From an uncultured Alteromonadaceae bacterium (GTDB taxonomy: Bacteria; Pseudomonadota; Gammaproteobacteria; Enterobacterales; Alteromonadaceae), in NCBI GenBank assembly GCA_913056495.1, contig CAJXMO010000001.1, positions 62,001-126,000 on the forward strand: a DNA stretch of 64,000 nucleotides, given 5' to 3'. The position numbers and the translations under genes were made by a program. Each line of letters opens with the position of its first letter. Within the stretch, counting starts at the first letter, position 1. The notes under the pieces were generated by a model. The model worked only from the letters and a program-made list of their open reading frames with translations, was not told the origin of the DNA and ran no database searches. Below, one piece after another: positions 16,217 through 25,010 of the stretch.

Positions 16217-16840
16217 TCAAAACCGGTAATGCGCACCTAGCATAATTGCTGATGAGCGAATCGCTGTTTCATTTGCTTTATTCGTCGTTGACGGATATAA
16301 ATCTTTTTCACCAAAATTGGAATACACATATTCCAGTCTGAATGTCATTTGAGAGTCGTTCATTAAATCAAAGCCAACACCCATCTGATAGCCATTTAAA
16401 TCAGCTGTACTGATATCGGTTGGATCTGAATCCGGGTTGATTGCTATTTCAGAACTGACAGTTGAAAATCTTAAATTAAAATCTACGTTGTCTGCATAAT
16501 GATGTTTAAGTATGACACCGACAGATTGATTTGAATCCAAACTTGCCTGATAGTCAATTCCGTTTGCAGTGTAATCTAATTCATGTTCTCTGGATAAAAT
16601 TTCTGCTTCCAATGCGGCTGAAAAATAATTTGAAAACTTTACCTGATAGCCAAAATAACCGCCCGCAACCGTATCACTGACTCCTGCTGAATCAAATTGA
16701 ACTGAATCCGTCTGTTTTGCCCGTAGCGTTTCAAGACCCCCTTTGGCACCCAGGTAAAAGAACCCCTCTGTGGCAAAGCTGGCTGGTGTCACGAGTAATG
16801 CAGATATAATTGATGCGCTAATGAGTGCTTTTTTAAGCAT
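16217..16840 (-). CDS. Outer-membrane beta-barrel protein, OmpA/OmpX-like porin fold
   Basis: 207-residue protein with signal peptide 1-23 (PASFA), alternating amphipathic strands (GFFYLGAKGG, GGYFGYQVKFSNYFSAALEAEI) and a C-terminal aromatic strand ending in HYRF, the signature for outer-membrane barrel assembly. Eight strands are plausible for this length. No function can be assigned. It is convergent with prsT and divergent from hrpB. Confidence 0.75.
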   Translation of the reverse strand: MLKKALISASIISALLVTPASFATEGFFYLGAKGGLETLRAKQTDSVQFDSAGVSDTVAGGYFGYQVKFSNYFSAALEAEILSREHELDYTANGIDYQASLDSNQSVGVILKHHYADNVDFNLRFSTVSSEIAINPDSDPTDISTADLNGYQMGVGFDLMNDSQMTFRLEYVYSNFGEKDLYPSTTNKANETAIRSSAIMLGAHYRF

Positions 16841-17080
16841 TTTATTTCCTTATACAAAATTAATTGAGTTAAAAACGCGGGCATCTTAACCTAAAAAATA
16901 TAACTAAATCAATTGGTAAAGTATGAAGTGTTTTATCTTGGAGGTGTCATCACTGCCGCAGCCAAATAGGTTCCTGAGATTTAACAAAAATCAAACTTAG
17001 TACGCATCTTGAATCAATTTTTTGCGCTTTGATTGTTGTTCAGCGCAATGCATTATACCATTAGAAAAATTTACCAGTGA

Positions 17081-19561
17081 TTGAATCGAGTTGTGTTACC
17101 AATAGAAGCCGTTCTGCCTCAAATTATTGATTGTTTGTCCAAACAAACCCGCTTAATCATTCAGGCACCACCGGGGGCGGGCAAGTCGACAGCACTGCCG
17201 CTGGCTTTACTAAAGCAACTTAATTTAACCGGTAAAATTCTGTTATTAGAACCCAGACGGGTCGCTGCAAAAAATATTGCAAATTATTTAGCCAGCCAGT
17301 TAGGAGAAAAAACGGGGCAAACAATAGGCCTTCGAATGCGGGGGCAGACGCAGGTTTCATCTTCTACCCGGTTAGAGGTGGTGACAGAAGGAGTGCTAAC
17401 CCGAATATTGCAAAACGATCCTGAGCTTACCGACTATCAACTTGTTTTATTTGACGAATTTCATGAAAGATCGCTGAATGCCGACTTAGGATTTGTATTG
17501 ACTGACCAGGTTCAGCAAGCATTACGGGATGATTTAAAGCTAATCATTATGTCTGCCACTCTGGATTTACCCATGCTCAAACGGATTTTGCCGGAAACGC
17601 CAATCATTGAAAGTGAGGGGCGCCAGTACCCGATTGATATGCATTATCGGCCACAGCAAATAGCCAGAGGCAGACAATCCGGACCGAATGCGTTTGAACA
17701 GCATCTGGTTCAGGTTATCCGGGAAGCTTTACATCACGAAGGCGATATACTTGTATTTCTGGCAGGTGTCAGTGAAATTAAAAAAGCAGAGCAGGCTTTG
17801 TTGAAAGCGAATTTGGGGTTGCTTGATATACAACCCTTGCATGGTCGTTTATCCTTATTTGAACAGCAAAAAGCCTTGCAGGCTAACCCGGATTCCGTTC
17901 GAAAAATTGTATTAACCACTAATATTGCAGAAACCAGCTTAACCATAGAAAACATTCGAATTGTAATTGATTCTGGCTTTCATAAAACCGTCAGGTTTGA
18001 TCCCAAAAATGATTTTCAACAACTCATTACAGAGCGTATTTCGCAGGCATCTGCAACCCAGAGAGCTGGTCGTGCCGGGCGGGTAGCGCCGGGAATTTGT
18101 TTTAGACTCTGGTCAGAAGATGTTCAGGAGAGACTTAGAGCTCAATATCCGGCTGAAATTGAACAGGCTGACTTAACTCAGGTTTTATATGAAACACGAC
18201 TTTGGGGTGAAACTGATATTTTTGCTTTAAATTGGCCGACGCCACCCAAAGTTGCTCAGCTTGGTATAGCCGAAGAAAAACTGAACCGCTGGCAACTTCT
18301 TAATGAAAACGGTCAACTAAATGCAAAAGCTCAGCAACTGACACGGCTTTCCCCTGATTTGAAAATGGGGCTGTTATTAAATCAAGCTCAGGATTTGCCA
18401 GTCGCACACTTATTCAGTGTTTATTATTTTGAAAATCAGGCGCGCAGTCACTGGGATTTGAGACAGGATTTATTAAAGCAGGTTCAGCAACAGAGCCTGG
18501 TATGTAAACAAGCTGAAAGAGCATTAACGCGTGCACTATCTGCTGAAGATGTTGATTTACAGTTTATTCATCTATTGGAAATCTTGGTCCATATTTGGCC
18601 AAAACGTCTGGCAAAACTGAAGCGTCATACTCAAAACAGTGCTGTGTACACTATGGCTTCTGGCAGTGCCGTTGAGCTAAAAAGTGATTATGGTTTAAAT
18701 CCTCCGGCTTATTTGTGGGTCATGGATGCAGGTTTCAATGCGCAGCAGGCCAATGGTGTCGTTTACAGCGCAGCAGCTTTGACACCATCTGAATTTGAAC
18801 AAATTGCCAAGCCCTATATCAAACAAAGCCGGGAGCTGGATATTCACCCTGGGTCGGGCGAATTGAAAGTAATTGCGCAAACGCAGGTTTTTAATCTGAT
18901 ACTGGAGAAATCTTCATATCAGAAGGCGCTGTCATCGCGTGAATTGCAGCAGGCCTGGTTAAATCAAATTAAAGGTCGTTATTCAAGGCTGATGAGTGAG
19001 CCGCAATTAACCCAGCTGCAGGTGCTGATTGCCCGGTGGCAACTTGCCAGCCAGTTTGATTCGGATTTTGAAGCGATTGAGTTAGAACAGCTGATAGCGA
19101 ATGCAGAAAACTGGCTGTCGCTTTATTTATCCGACATTAAAAGTCTGAGTGGATTTCAGCAACTGGATCTGGCCAGACTTTGGCTAGAGCAGCAAGATTA
19201 TCAGTTACAAAATAGGCTGGCTGAGTTGTGTCCAACCCGTTTTCAACTCGAAGATGGCAGAGAGTCCAAGATAGATTATCTGGCACATGCGGGGCCAACA
19301 ATCAGAGGCTTTATGCAATCCTTTTATGGTTTAAACCAACATCCGAATATTGCAGATGGAAAACAAGCTCTGGTGGTCGAGTTGTTATCACCGGCCAGAA
19401 GAGCCATTCAAACAACTCAGGATTTGATAAATTTTTGGCAAGGTAGTTACCAGCTTGTGCAAAAAGAGATGAAAGCAAACTATCCAAAACATTATTGGCC
19501 AGATGATCCTGCAAATGCAGAAGCTGGCACAGCAACAAAAAAACAAAGGCAATACAATTAA
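17081..19561 (+). CDS. hrpB: ATP-dependent helicase HrpB
   Basis: DEAH-box-like helicase of 826 residues. Walker A APPGAGKS at 29-36, DEFH box at 123-126 followed by ERS, motif III SAT, TNIAETSLTI, and motif VI QRAGRAGR; the C-terminal HrpB-specific domain ends near WPDDPANA. Its physiological role is poorly known. The frame opens with TTG 17081 and has an alternative GTG at 17093; neither has a strong ribosome site, so the start is uncertain. The gene is followed after 3 bases by mrcB, an arrangement common in related gammaproteobacteria. Confidence 0.95.
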   Translation: MNRVVLPIEAVLPQIIDCLSKQTRLIIQAPPGAGKSTALPLALLKQLNLTGKILLLEPRRVAAKNIANYLASQLGEKTGQTIGLRMRGQTQVSSSTRLEVVTEGVLTRILQNDPELTDYQLVLFDEFHERSLNADLGFVLTDQVQQALRDDLKLIIMSATLDLPMLKRILPETPIIESEGRQYPIDMHYRPQQIARGRQSGPNAFEQHLVQVIREALHHEGDILVFLAGVSEIKKAEQALLKANLGLLDIQPLHGRLSLFEQQKALQANPDSVRKIVLTTNIAETSLTIENIRIVIDSGFHKTVRFDPKNDFQQLITERISQASATQRAGRAGRVAPGICFRLWSEDVQERLRAQYPAEIEQADLTQVLYETRLWGETDIFALNWPTPPKVAQLGIAEEKLNRWQLLNENGQLNAKAQQLTRLSPDLKMGLLLNQAQDLPVAHLFSVYYFENQARSHWDLRQDLLKQVQQQSLVCKQAERALTRALSAEDVDLQFIHLLEILVHIWPKRLAKLKRHTQNSAVYTMASGSAVELKSDYGLNPPAYLWVMDAGFNAQQANGVVYSAAALTPSEFEQIAKPYIKQSRELDIHPGSGELKVIAQTQVFNLILEKSSYQKALSSRELQQAWLNQIKGRYSRLMSEPQLTQLQVLIARWQLASQFDSDFEAIELEQLIANAENWLSLYLSDIKSLSGFQQLDLARLWLEQQDYQLQNRLAELCPTRFQLEDGRESKIDYLAHAGPTIRGFMQSFYGLNQHPNIADGKQALVVELLSPARRAIQTTQDLINFWQGSYQLVQKEMKANYPKHYWPDDPANAEAGTATKKQRQYN

Positions 19562-19564
19562 GCT

Positions 19565-21904
19565 ATGACAGCAAAAAACAAAACATCCAATCAGAAAACG
19601 AATAAACAGTCCAAGTCTAAAGGTACCAAAAAGCCCTGGTTCTGGCGCACGTTTTTTAAATTTTGTATCGTTTTTTTAATCTTATTTATTGCTACGGGTA
19701 TTTATTTTAATGCGCTGATTTCAAAAAAGTTTGAAGGTGAAAAGTGGCAGTTGCCGATACTGGTTTATGGCGTTGAACATAGCTACAGGAAATCGGATGC
19801 GCTAAGCAAAAGTGCTTTAATTCAGCATCTGGCGTTATTGGATTATCGCCAGGTTCGCCAGTTAACTGCACCGGGTGAATATAAAGAAACCACAACCGGG
19901 GTGGCTTTTTATCGCCGTGCTTATTCTTTACCTGCCAGTGAAGTGAATGAGCAAGTGATTGAAGTTAATTTTTATAAAAATAGAATTGATAATATCAAAT
20001 TCATTATCGCGGACAGTGCACAAACCCAGAGTCAGTTCTCACTTGAACCCTATTTAATCGATCGCTTGCAGGCTAATAATTTAGAAGATCGAATTTTGGT
20101 AAAACTGCATGAAGTACCGGATCTATTTATCGAGACCCTGTTATTAGTTGAAGACCAGAAATTTTATCAGCATCACGGTGTTGCCCCTTTATCGATAGCT
20201 CGTGCGTTGTGGGTAAATATTCAGGCAGGGCGCACTGTTCAGGGGGGCAGTACGCTTACTCAACAATTGGTTAAAAATATGTTTTTAACCAATGAACGCA
20301 GCTTATGGCGCAAAATCAAAGAAGCCTATATGGCCGTTTTATTAGATGCGAAATTTAACAAATCTGAGATTTTGCAAGCTTATTTAAATGAGGTTTATTT
20401 AGGCCAAAATCATAATCGTTCTGTTAATGGTATTGGTTTAGCCGCGCATTATTATTTTACCAAGCCAGTTAATGAATTAGCCCCACATGAAATTGCGACT
20501 CTGGTTGGTATGATTAAAGGCCCTTCGTATTATAACCCGAGGCGAAACCCAAAAAGGGCGATGCAGCGCAGGGATTTGATATTAAGGTTGATGACTCAAA
20601 ACAATCTAATTAGTGCCGATGAGTATCAATATGAGATTACCCGAAGGCTGAAAATACAGGATAAAAATTCAATTGCAAAACGCCGTTTTCCCGATTATAT
20701 CGATCAGGTACAGGCTGAACTAAAGAGCGTTCTGGATAAACAGGTTAACTGGCATTCGGGTTTAAAAGTATTTACTTATTTTGACCCACTTGCTCAACAC
20801 CAGGCACAAACTGCGGTCAGTCAGGGACTTAAAAAAATTGAGCAGCAACGCAATTTACAAGATTTGCAGGCTGCCAGTATAGTTGTCGACAGTGCAAGCG
20901 GTGGTATACAAGCTATTATCGGTGACAGAAAAGCCAATTATGATGGCTTTAACCGGGCATTAAACGCTCAGCGTAATATAGGCTCATTGGTTAAACCCGC
21001 TGTATATTTAACTGCGCTTGAAAAAGCTGAATATAATCTGGCCAGTATTTTAAATGATGAAGCGATCACATTAGAGAGCAATCAAGGTAAACAATGGTCG
21101 CCAAAAAATTACGACAAGCAATATCTGGGCGATATACTCTTGTTAGATGCATTGGTTAATTCGCGCAATGTACCGACCGTTAATTTAGGAATGAAGCTTG
21201 GGTTAGATCAGGTCGCAAATACGATATCGGCTCTGTCCGGTAAACCACACTCAACGCTATATCCGTCTATGTTATTAGGCTCTATCAGTTGGTCTCCGTT
21301 TGAGGTTGCAGATGTCTATCAGGTATTTGCTAACTCAGGCCAAAAGCAGCCGATTCATGCTATTCGAACAATTAATTCAATTGATAATCAGACCCTTTGG
21401 CAATCGAATCAAAAACCAAGTACGGTATTTGCCAAAGCGGATGCGTATTTAATGAATTATGCGCTCAATCAGGTGACTCGAAAAGGCAGTGCTAAATGGC
21501 TGAACCGTCAATTTGGTCGGATTGAATTTGCCGGTAAAACCGGTACAACCAATGATTTATTGGATAGCTGGTTTGTTGGCTATGATCAGTCTCAGTTGGC
21601 CGTATTCTGGGTTGGGCATGATGATAATCAACCGACTAAATTAACAGGGGCAACCGGCGCTTTAAGGTTATTTGGTGAATATCAAAAACTCAGAACACCT
21701 TCCAGTCTGGTTATGGCTAAACCCGACAATGTTGCGATGCGATATTTTAATCAGATTACCGGAGAGCACGCATTGCCAGGTTGTGCTGATTTAATTATGT
21801 TACCGGCCAAAACTCAGACCTTGCCTGAGCCAAAGTCCTGTGCAAAAAGTAAAGATTGGGAAAAACCGGAACGCACTTGGTTAGAAAGGTTATTTAACTG
21901 GTAA
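19565..21904 (+). CDS. mrcB: Penicillin-binding protein 1B (bifunctional transglycosylase/transpeptidase)
   Basis: Class A PBP that polymerises and cross-links peptidoglycan at the inner membrane. Order: basic cytoplasmic tail, one membrane helix (about 33-50), the UB2H regulatory domain expected for PBP1B, the GT51 domain with catalytic Glu at about 196 (LVEDQKFYQHHG) and QGGSTLTQQL, then the transpeptidase domain with nucleophile Ser at about 474 (GSLVKP) and KTGTT at about 658. 779 residues is normal. It lies 3 bases after hrpB and probably shares its transcript. Confidence 0.96.
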   Translation: MTAKNKTSNQKTNKQSKSKGTKKPWFWRTFFKFCIVFLILFIATGIYFNALISKKFEGEKWQLPILVYGVEHSYRKSDALSKSALIQHLALLDYRQVRQLTAPGEYKETTTGVAFYRRAYSLPASEVNEQVIEVNFYKNRIDNIKFIIADSAQTQSQFSLEPYLIDRLQANNLEDRILVKLHEVPDLFIETLLLVEDQKFYQHHGVAPLSIARALWVNIQAGRTVQGGSTLTQQLVKNMFLTNERSLWRKIKEAYMAVLLDAKFNKSEILQAYLNEVYLGQNHNRSVNGIGLAAHYYFTKPVNELAPHEIATLVGMIKGPSYYNPRRNPKRAMQRRDLILRLMTQNNLISADEYQYEITRRLKIQDKNSIAKRRFPDYIDQVQAELKSVLDKQVNWHSGLKVFTYFDPLAQHQAQTAVSQGLKKIEQQRNLQDLQAASIVVDSASGGIQAIIGDRKANYDGFNRALNAQRNIGSLVKPAVYLTALEKAEYNLASILNDEAITLESNQGKQWSPKNYDKQYLGDILLLDALVNSRNVPTVNLGMKLGLDQVANTISALSGKPHSTLYPSMLLGSISWSPFEVADVYQVFANSGQKQPIHAIRTINSIDNQTLWQSNQKPSTVFAKADAYLMNYALNQVTRKGSAKWLNRQFGRIEFAGKTGTTNDLLDSWFVGYDQSQLAVFWVGHDDNQPTKLTGATGALRLFGEYQKLRTPSSLVMAKPDNVAMRYFNQITGEHALPGCADLIMLPAKTQTLPEPKSCAKSKDWEKPERTWLERLFNW

Positions 21905-21967
21905 AACCATGCTTCTGGCTTTCTTTTTTTTAAGCTTGAACTAAGATTAATGAATACTATTCAGTTT

Positions 21968-21996
21968 CAGGGAGCCAGTTAGTTACCAGCTCCCTG
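21968..21996 (+). terminator. Hairpin after mrcB
   Basis: 8-bp perfect stem CAGGGAGC / GCTCCCTG with a 13-base loop, 64 bases after mrcB and directly before the next frame. The tail AATTTG is not a good T run, so it may be a weak terminator or a structured leader of the GGDEF gene. Confidence 0.4.
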
Positions 21997-22004
21997 AATT
22001 TGTA

Positions 22005-23429
22005 TTGAAACAGGAAAAACTCACTTTATTTTTCAAAGTGTTGGTAGCTTACATAGTCAGCTGGATTCTTGAATGTCAGCCGACGGCTAACAAGTATCGT
22101 GGTTTAACGGAATTAGACAATTTAATCGAGTTAAACTGCTGTATAGAAAGGTTGGTTAATATGCGTTGCACGCTTTTATTGCTGGGCTACCAAACAGATA
22201 AGGTTGAATTAATTGCCAGCTTAATCAAAAACAAAGAACTGACTGCCGAGATTATCGCCTATCCGGATACGCAAAATTTAACGGCTATTTTGCAAATGGT
22301 CAATATCGACTGCATATTACTCAATCATGAATCAAATCAATTTAATGCGTTAAGCGCTATCGAGCAACTGACCTCTACAAATCAATCCTGCAAGTTTATG
22401 ATTCTGGCCGACATTTTAAATACAGATGTGATGAGAAAAGGGTTTTTAGCGGGCGCAATGGACTGTCTGCAACTTTCGGTCAATTCCAAACAGGAAGTTT
22501 ATGATGCGGTTTTTCATACTGTTGCCTTGTATAAAAGAGATAAGGCGCTGCGCCATGAAAATGCTGAGCTGGCGTTATTGCGAGCTGTCATAGATACAAC
22601 ACCGAGTTTGATTATGGTATGCGACCCGGATACCAGTTTATTTATTACTTTTAATCAGGCACTTAACCGGTTTTTAGGCTTGCCTTCTGAACAAGTGAAA
22701 AGCCGATCTTATTTTCATATATCTGAACAGTTTGATTCCACAGAGCAATGGTTTGAGTTTGTTGAGCAAGCACGATTATCCGCAGGTCACATTGGCTTTG
22801 AAGTGAGTTTGAAAAATGCAAAGGGTAAACTGATTCCATTTGAGTTTGATTGTTTTTTAACTCGGGTTGCCGGACGTGAATATTTATTAATGACGGGCAT
22901 GGAAATCAGTCGGCTGAAACAAGTCCAGAATGATTTGGAGGAGCTGGCAACCAAAGATCCGCTGACGCATTTAAGAAACCGACGGGGTATTGCTGAGGAA
23001 TATGAGCGTCTGATGAAAAATGCGATTCGGTCTAAATCCTGTCTGGCACTGGCAGTCTTTGATCTGGATGATTTTAAAAAAATAAATGATCAGTACGGCC
23101 ATGATGTCGGCGATAACATTTTAATTGAGTTTGCAAATGTTTTGCGGTCTGTTGCCCGTCGTCCTTTGGACTTGATTGTACGCGCTGGTGGTGAAGAGTT
23201 TGTTGTAATTATGATAGATGGTGAATCTAAATCACTGCAGCGCTTATTAAATAAAATCGTCAGTTTTACGCCGCATACTACGACACCGAGCACAACCGTG
23301 AGTGGGGGGGCTGTTTGTTTAACCGGTGACAGCATCATCAATTATGATCAGGTGTTTAAAATCGCAGACAATAATTTATATAAAGCTAAACAAGCAGGGA
23401 AAAACCGGTTGATTTTTGAAACGCTTTAA
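22005..23429 (+). CDS. Diguanylate cyclase with pseudo-receiver, PAS and GGDEF domains
   Basis: Makes cyclic di-GMP from two GTP. The GGDEF domain carries an intact GGEEF active site (about 395-399), preceded by RPLD exactly five residues upstream, the RxxD product-inhibition site. A PAS domain (about 190-300) and a CheY-like N-terminal domain precede it. At the place where a receiver normally has its phosphate-accepting Asp, the sequence reads IDCILLNHES, with Asn, so phosphorylation is unlikely. The frame opens at TTG 22005, but ATG 22161, behind AAAGG and starting MRCTLLLLGYQ exactly at the receiver-like domain, is at least as likely. Confidence 0.85.
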   Translation: MKQEKLTLFFKVLVAYIVSWILECQPTANKYRGLTELDNLIELNCCIERLVNMRCTLLLLGYQTDKVELIASLIKNKELTAEIIAYPDTQNLTAILQMVNIDCILLNHESNQFNALSAIEQLTSTNQSCKFMILADILNTDVMRKGFLAGAMDCLQLSVNSKQEVYDAVFHTVALYKRDKALRHENAELALLRAVIDTTPSLIMVCDPDTSLFITFNQALNRFLGLPSEQVKSRSYFHISEQFDSTEQWFEFVEQARLSAGHIGFEVSLKNAKGKLIPFEFDCFLTRVAGREYLLMTGMEISRLKQVQNDLEELATKDPLTHLRNRRGIAEEYERLMKNAIRSKSCLALAVFDLDDFKKINDQYGHDVGDNILIEFANVLRSVARRPLDLIVRAGGEEFVVIMIDGESKSLQRLLNKIVSFTPHTTTPSTTVSGGAVCLTGDSIINYDQVFKIADNNLYKAKQAGKNRLIFETL

Positions 23430-23503
23430 AAAGGAAAAATTAGGCTCAGCACAATAAACTGCGTACAATATGGCGTAATAGAAACTGAATCAGAGGACGT
23501 TAA

Positions 23504-24208
23504 ATGCGCTTGGATAAATATGCCTGTGAAGCCATTGATTTAACCCGAAGTGAAGCTAAAAAAGCCATTAAAAGAGGTGCATTTACAATAAATGGCGAAG
23601 TCATTAAAAATGCCGCTTTTAAAGTACCCGAAGATGCTGACGTTGAATATCTGGAGCAACCGGTTGAACTTGTGGGTACACGATACATTATGATGCATAA
23701 ACCGCTTGATACCCTATGCAGTACATCAGACACTGAGCTGTACCAGTCTGTGCTTTCATTAATGGATATTGAAAAGCCTGAGCGATTGCATATTGCTGGC
23801 CGGTTAGATGCTGATACAACCGGGTTGATATTAATAACCGATGACGGTAAATGGTCTCACAGGGTAACGTCACCTAATTATGAATGTCATAAACTATATT
23901 GTGTTGAATTAGCCGAACCTGTGCCAGCAGAGCGGCAAGCAGAAATGATTAAGCAGGCCAGCGCAGGTATCTTATTAAAAAATGATGATAAGCCTACCTT
24001 GCCGGCCAAGCTGGTTTTCGACTCTGAAGTCTCGGCGCGACTGCAAATATCTGAAGGGCGTTATCATCAGGTCAAACGAATGTTTGCAGCATTAGGAAAT
24101 AAAGTTGTAAGCTTGCACAGAGCAAAAGTCGGTGCGCTTGCGCTGGACGAAGACCTTGAGCCGTGTGAATGGCGTTATTTAACTCAGGCAGAAATCGATT
24201 TATTTTAA
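23504..24208 (+). CDS. rsuA: 16S rRNA pseudouridine(516) synthase RsuA
   Basis: Converts U516 of 16S rRNA to pseudouridine. An N-terminal S4 RNA-binding domain (MRLDKYACEAIDLTRSEAKKAIKRG) is followed by the RsuA-type catalytic domain, with Asp at about 102 in GRLDADTTGL and the closing EGRYHQVKRMFAALGNKV motif. The S4 start and KPLDTLCS favour RsuA over RluE or RluF. 234 residues. GAGGA lies shortly before ATG 23504. Confidence 0.92.
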   Translation: MRLDKYACEAIDLTRSEAKKAIKRGAFTINGEVIKNAAFKVPEDADVEYLEQPVELVGTRYIMMHKPLDTLCSTSDTELYQSVLSLMDIEKPERLHIAGRLDADTTGLILITDDGKWSHRVTSPNYECHKLYCVELAEPVPAERQAEMIKQASAGILLKNDDKPTLPAKLVFDSEVSARLQISEGRYHQVKRMFAALGNKVVSLHRAKVGALALDEDLEPCEWRYLTQAEIDLF

Positions 24209-24230
24209 AAATTAGAAAGTAGGAACAAAG

Positions 24231-24890
24231 ATGTTAACTGCAAACCAAGCCGCCACTATGCTGGCGTTACAAGATAAAATGAATGCAAAAGTTAACCCGG
24301 ACTGGATTAATGTTGGTTCACCTTTTTTACGCGCTGTTGTTATTGAGGGCGCAGAGGCTATTGAGCATCACGGTTGGAAATGGTGGAAAAAACAAGAATG
24401 TGATTTAGCTCAGTTGCAAATGGAACTGGTAGATATCTGGCATTTTGTATTATCCGCTATTTTAATTAAACATAGGGGCGAACAAAATCTGGCACAAGCG
24501 GATGTATTTGATAATTTATCTGCTGATTCGTTAGCGTTTGATGGTCAAACTTATCAATTTTCTGATCTCAATTTATTGGAAAAGTTGGAACTTCTGATCG
24601 GTTTAGCTGCGGCAAAAAGATATGATATAGGTTTATTTTCGACTTTGTTAACAGACTGTCAGATGAGTTGGGATGAATTATATGCACAGTACGTCAGTAA
24701 AAATGTGCTTAACTTCTTCAGACAAGATAATGGCTATAAAGAAGGTACTTACATCAAAGTTTGGAGTGGCCGGGAAGATAATGAGCATCTGGTTGAAGTC
24801 ATGGCAAAACTGGATGTGAAAGCAGAAGATTATCAAGACAGCCTGTATCAGGAACTGGCTAAACGATATGCTCTGCTGGATGTAACCTAG
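24231..24890 (+). CDS. Dimeric-type dUTP diphosphatase (all-alpha NTP pyrophosphohydrolase)
   Basis: 219-residue all-helical enzyme expected to hydrolyse dUTP to dUMP and pyrophosphate. The metal-binding motifs are recognisable: EGAEAIEHHGWKWWK and, further on, QMELVDIWHFVLSA, followed by AKRYDIG and NVLNFFRQDNGYKEGTY. This family is unrelated to the trimeric Dut; many Vibrio and Shewanella relatives carry it. It follows rsuA by 22 bases on the same strand and ends before a strong hairpin. Confidence 0.88.
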   Translation: MLTANQAATMLALQDKMNAKVNPDWINVGSPFLRAVVIEGAEAIEHHGWKWWKKQECDLAQLQMELVDIWHFVLSAILIKHRGEQNLAQADVFDNLSADSLAFDGQTYQFSDLNLLEKLELLIGLAAAKRYDIGLFSTLLTDCQMSWDELYAQYVSKNVLNFFRQDNGYKEGTYIKVWSGREDNEHLVEVMAKLDVKAEDYQDSLYQELAKRYALLDVT

Positions 24891-24922
24891 AATCAGCCTA
24901 GCGTTTAAAACTAAAAAAATTT

Positions 24923-24950
24923 AAAGCGTAAAAATTGCTTTTTACGCTTT
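24923..24950. terminator. Strong symmetrical terminator after the dUTPase gene
   Basis: 12-bp perfect stem AAAGCGTAAAAA / TTTTTACGCTTT with a 4-base loop, 32 bases after the stop. The A/T-rich arms make it possible in both directions. Confidence 0.75.
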
Positions 24951-25010
24951 ATCTCATAAACCCGTGCGACACCTGTTTAGATTATTTTGTATCCGCTAAA
25001 AGGAGGTTTA

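Noticed and set aside
24987..25010. Longer start of the PhoD-like protein
   Set aside because: AGGAGG at 25001-25006 would lie inside the coding part; it fits ATG 25011 exactly.
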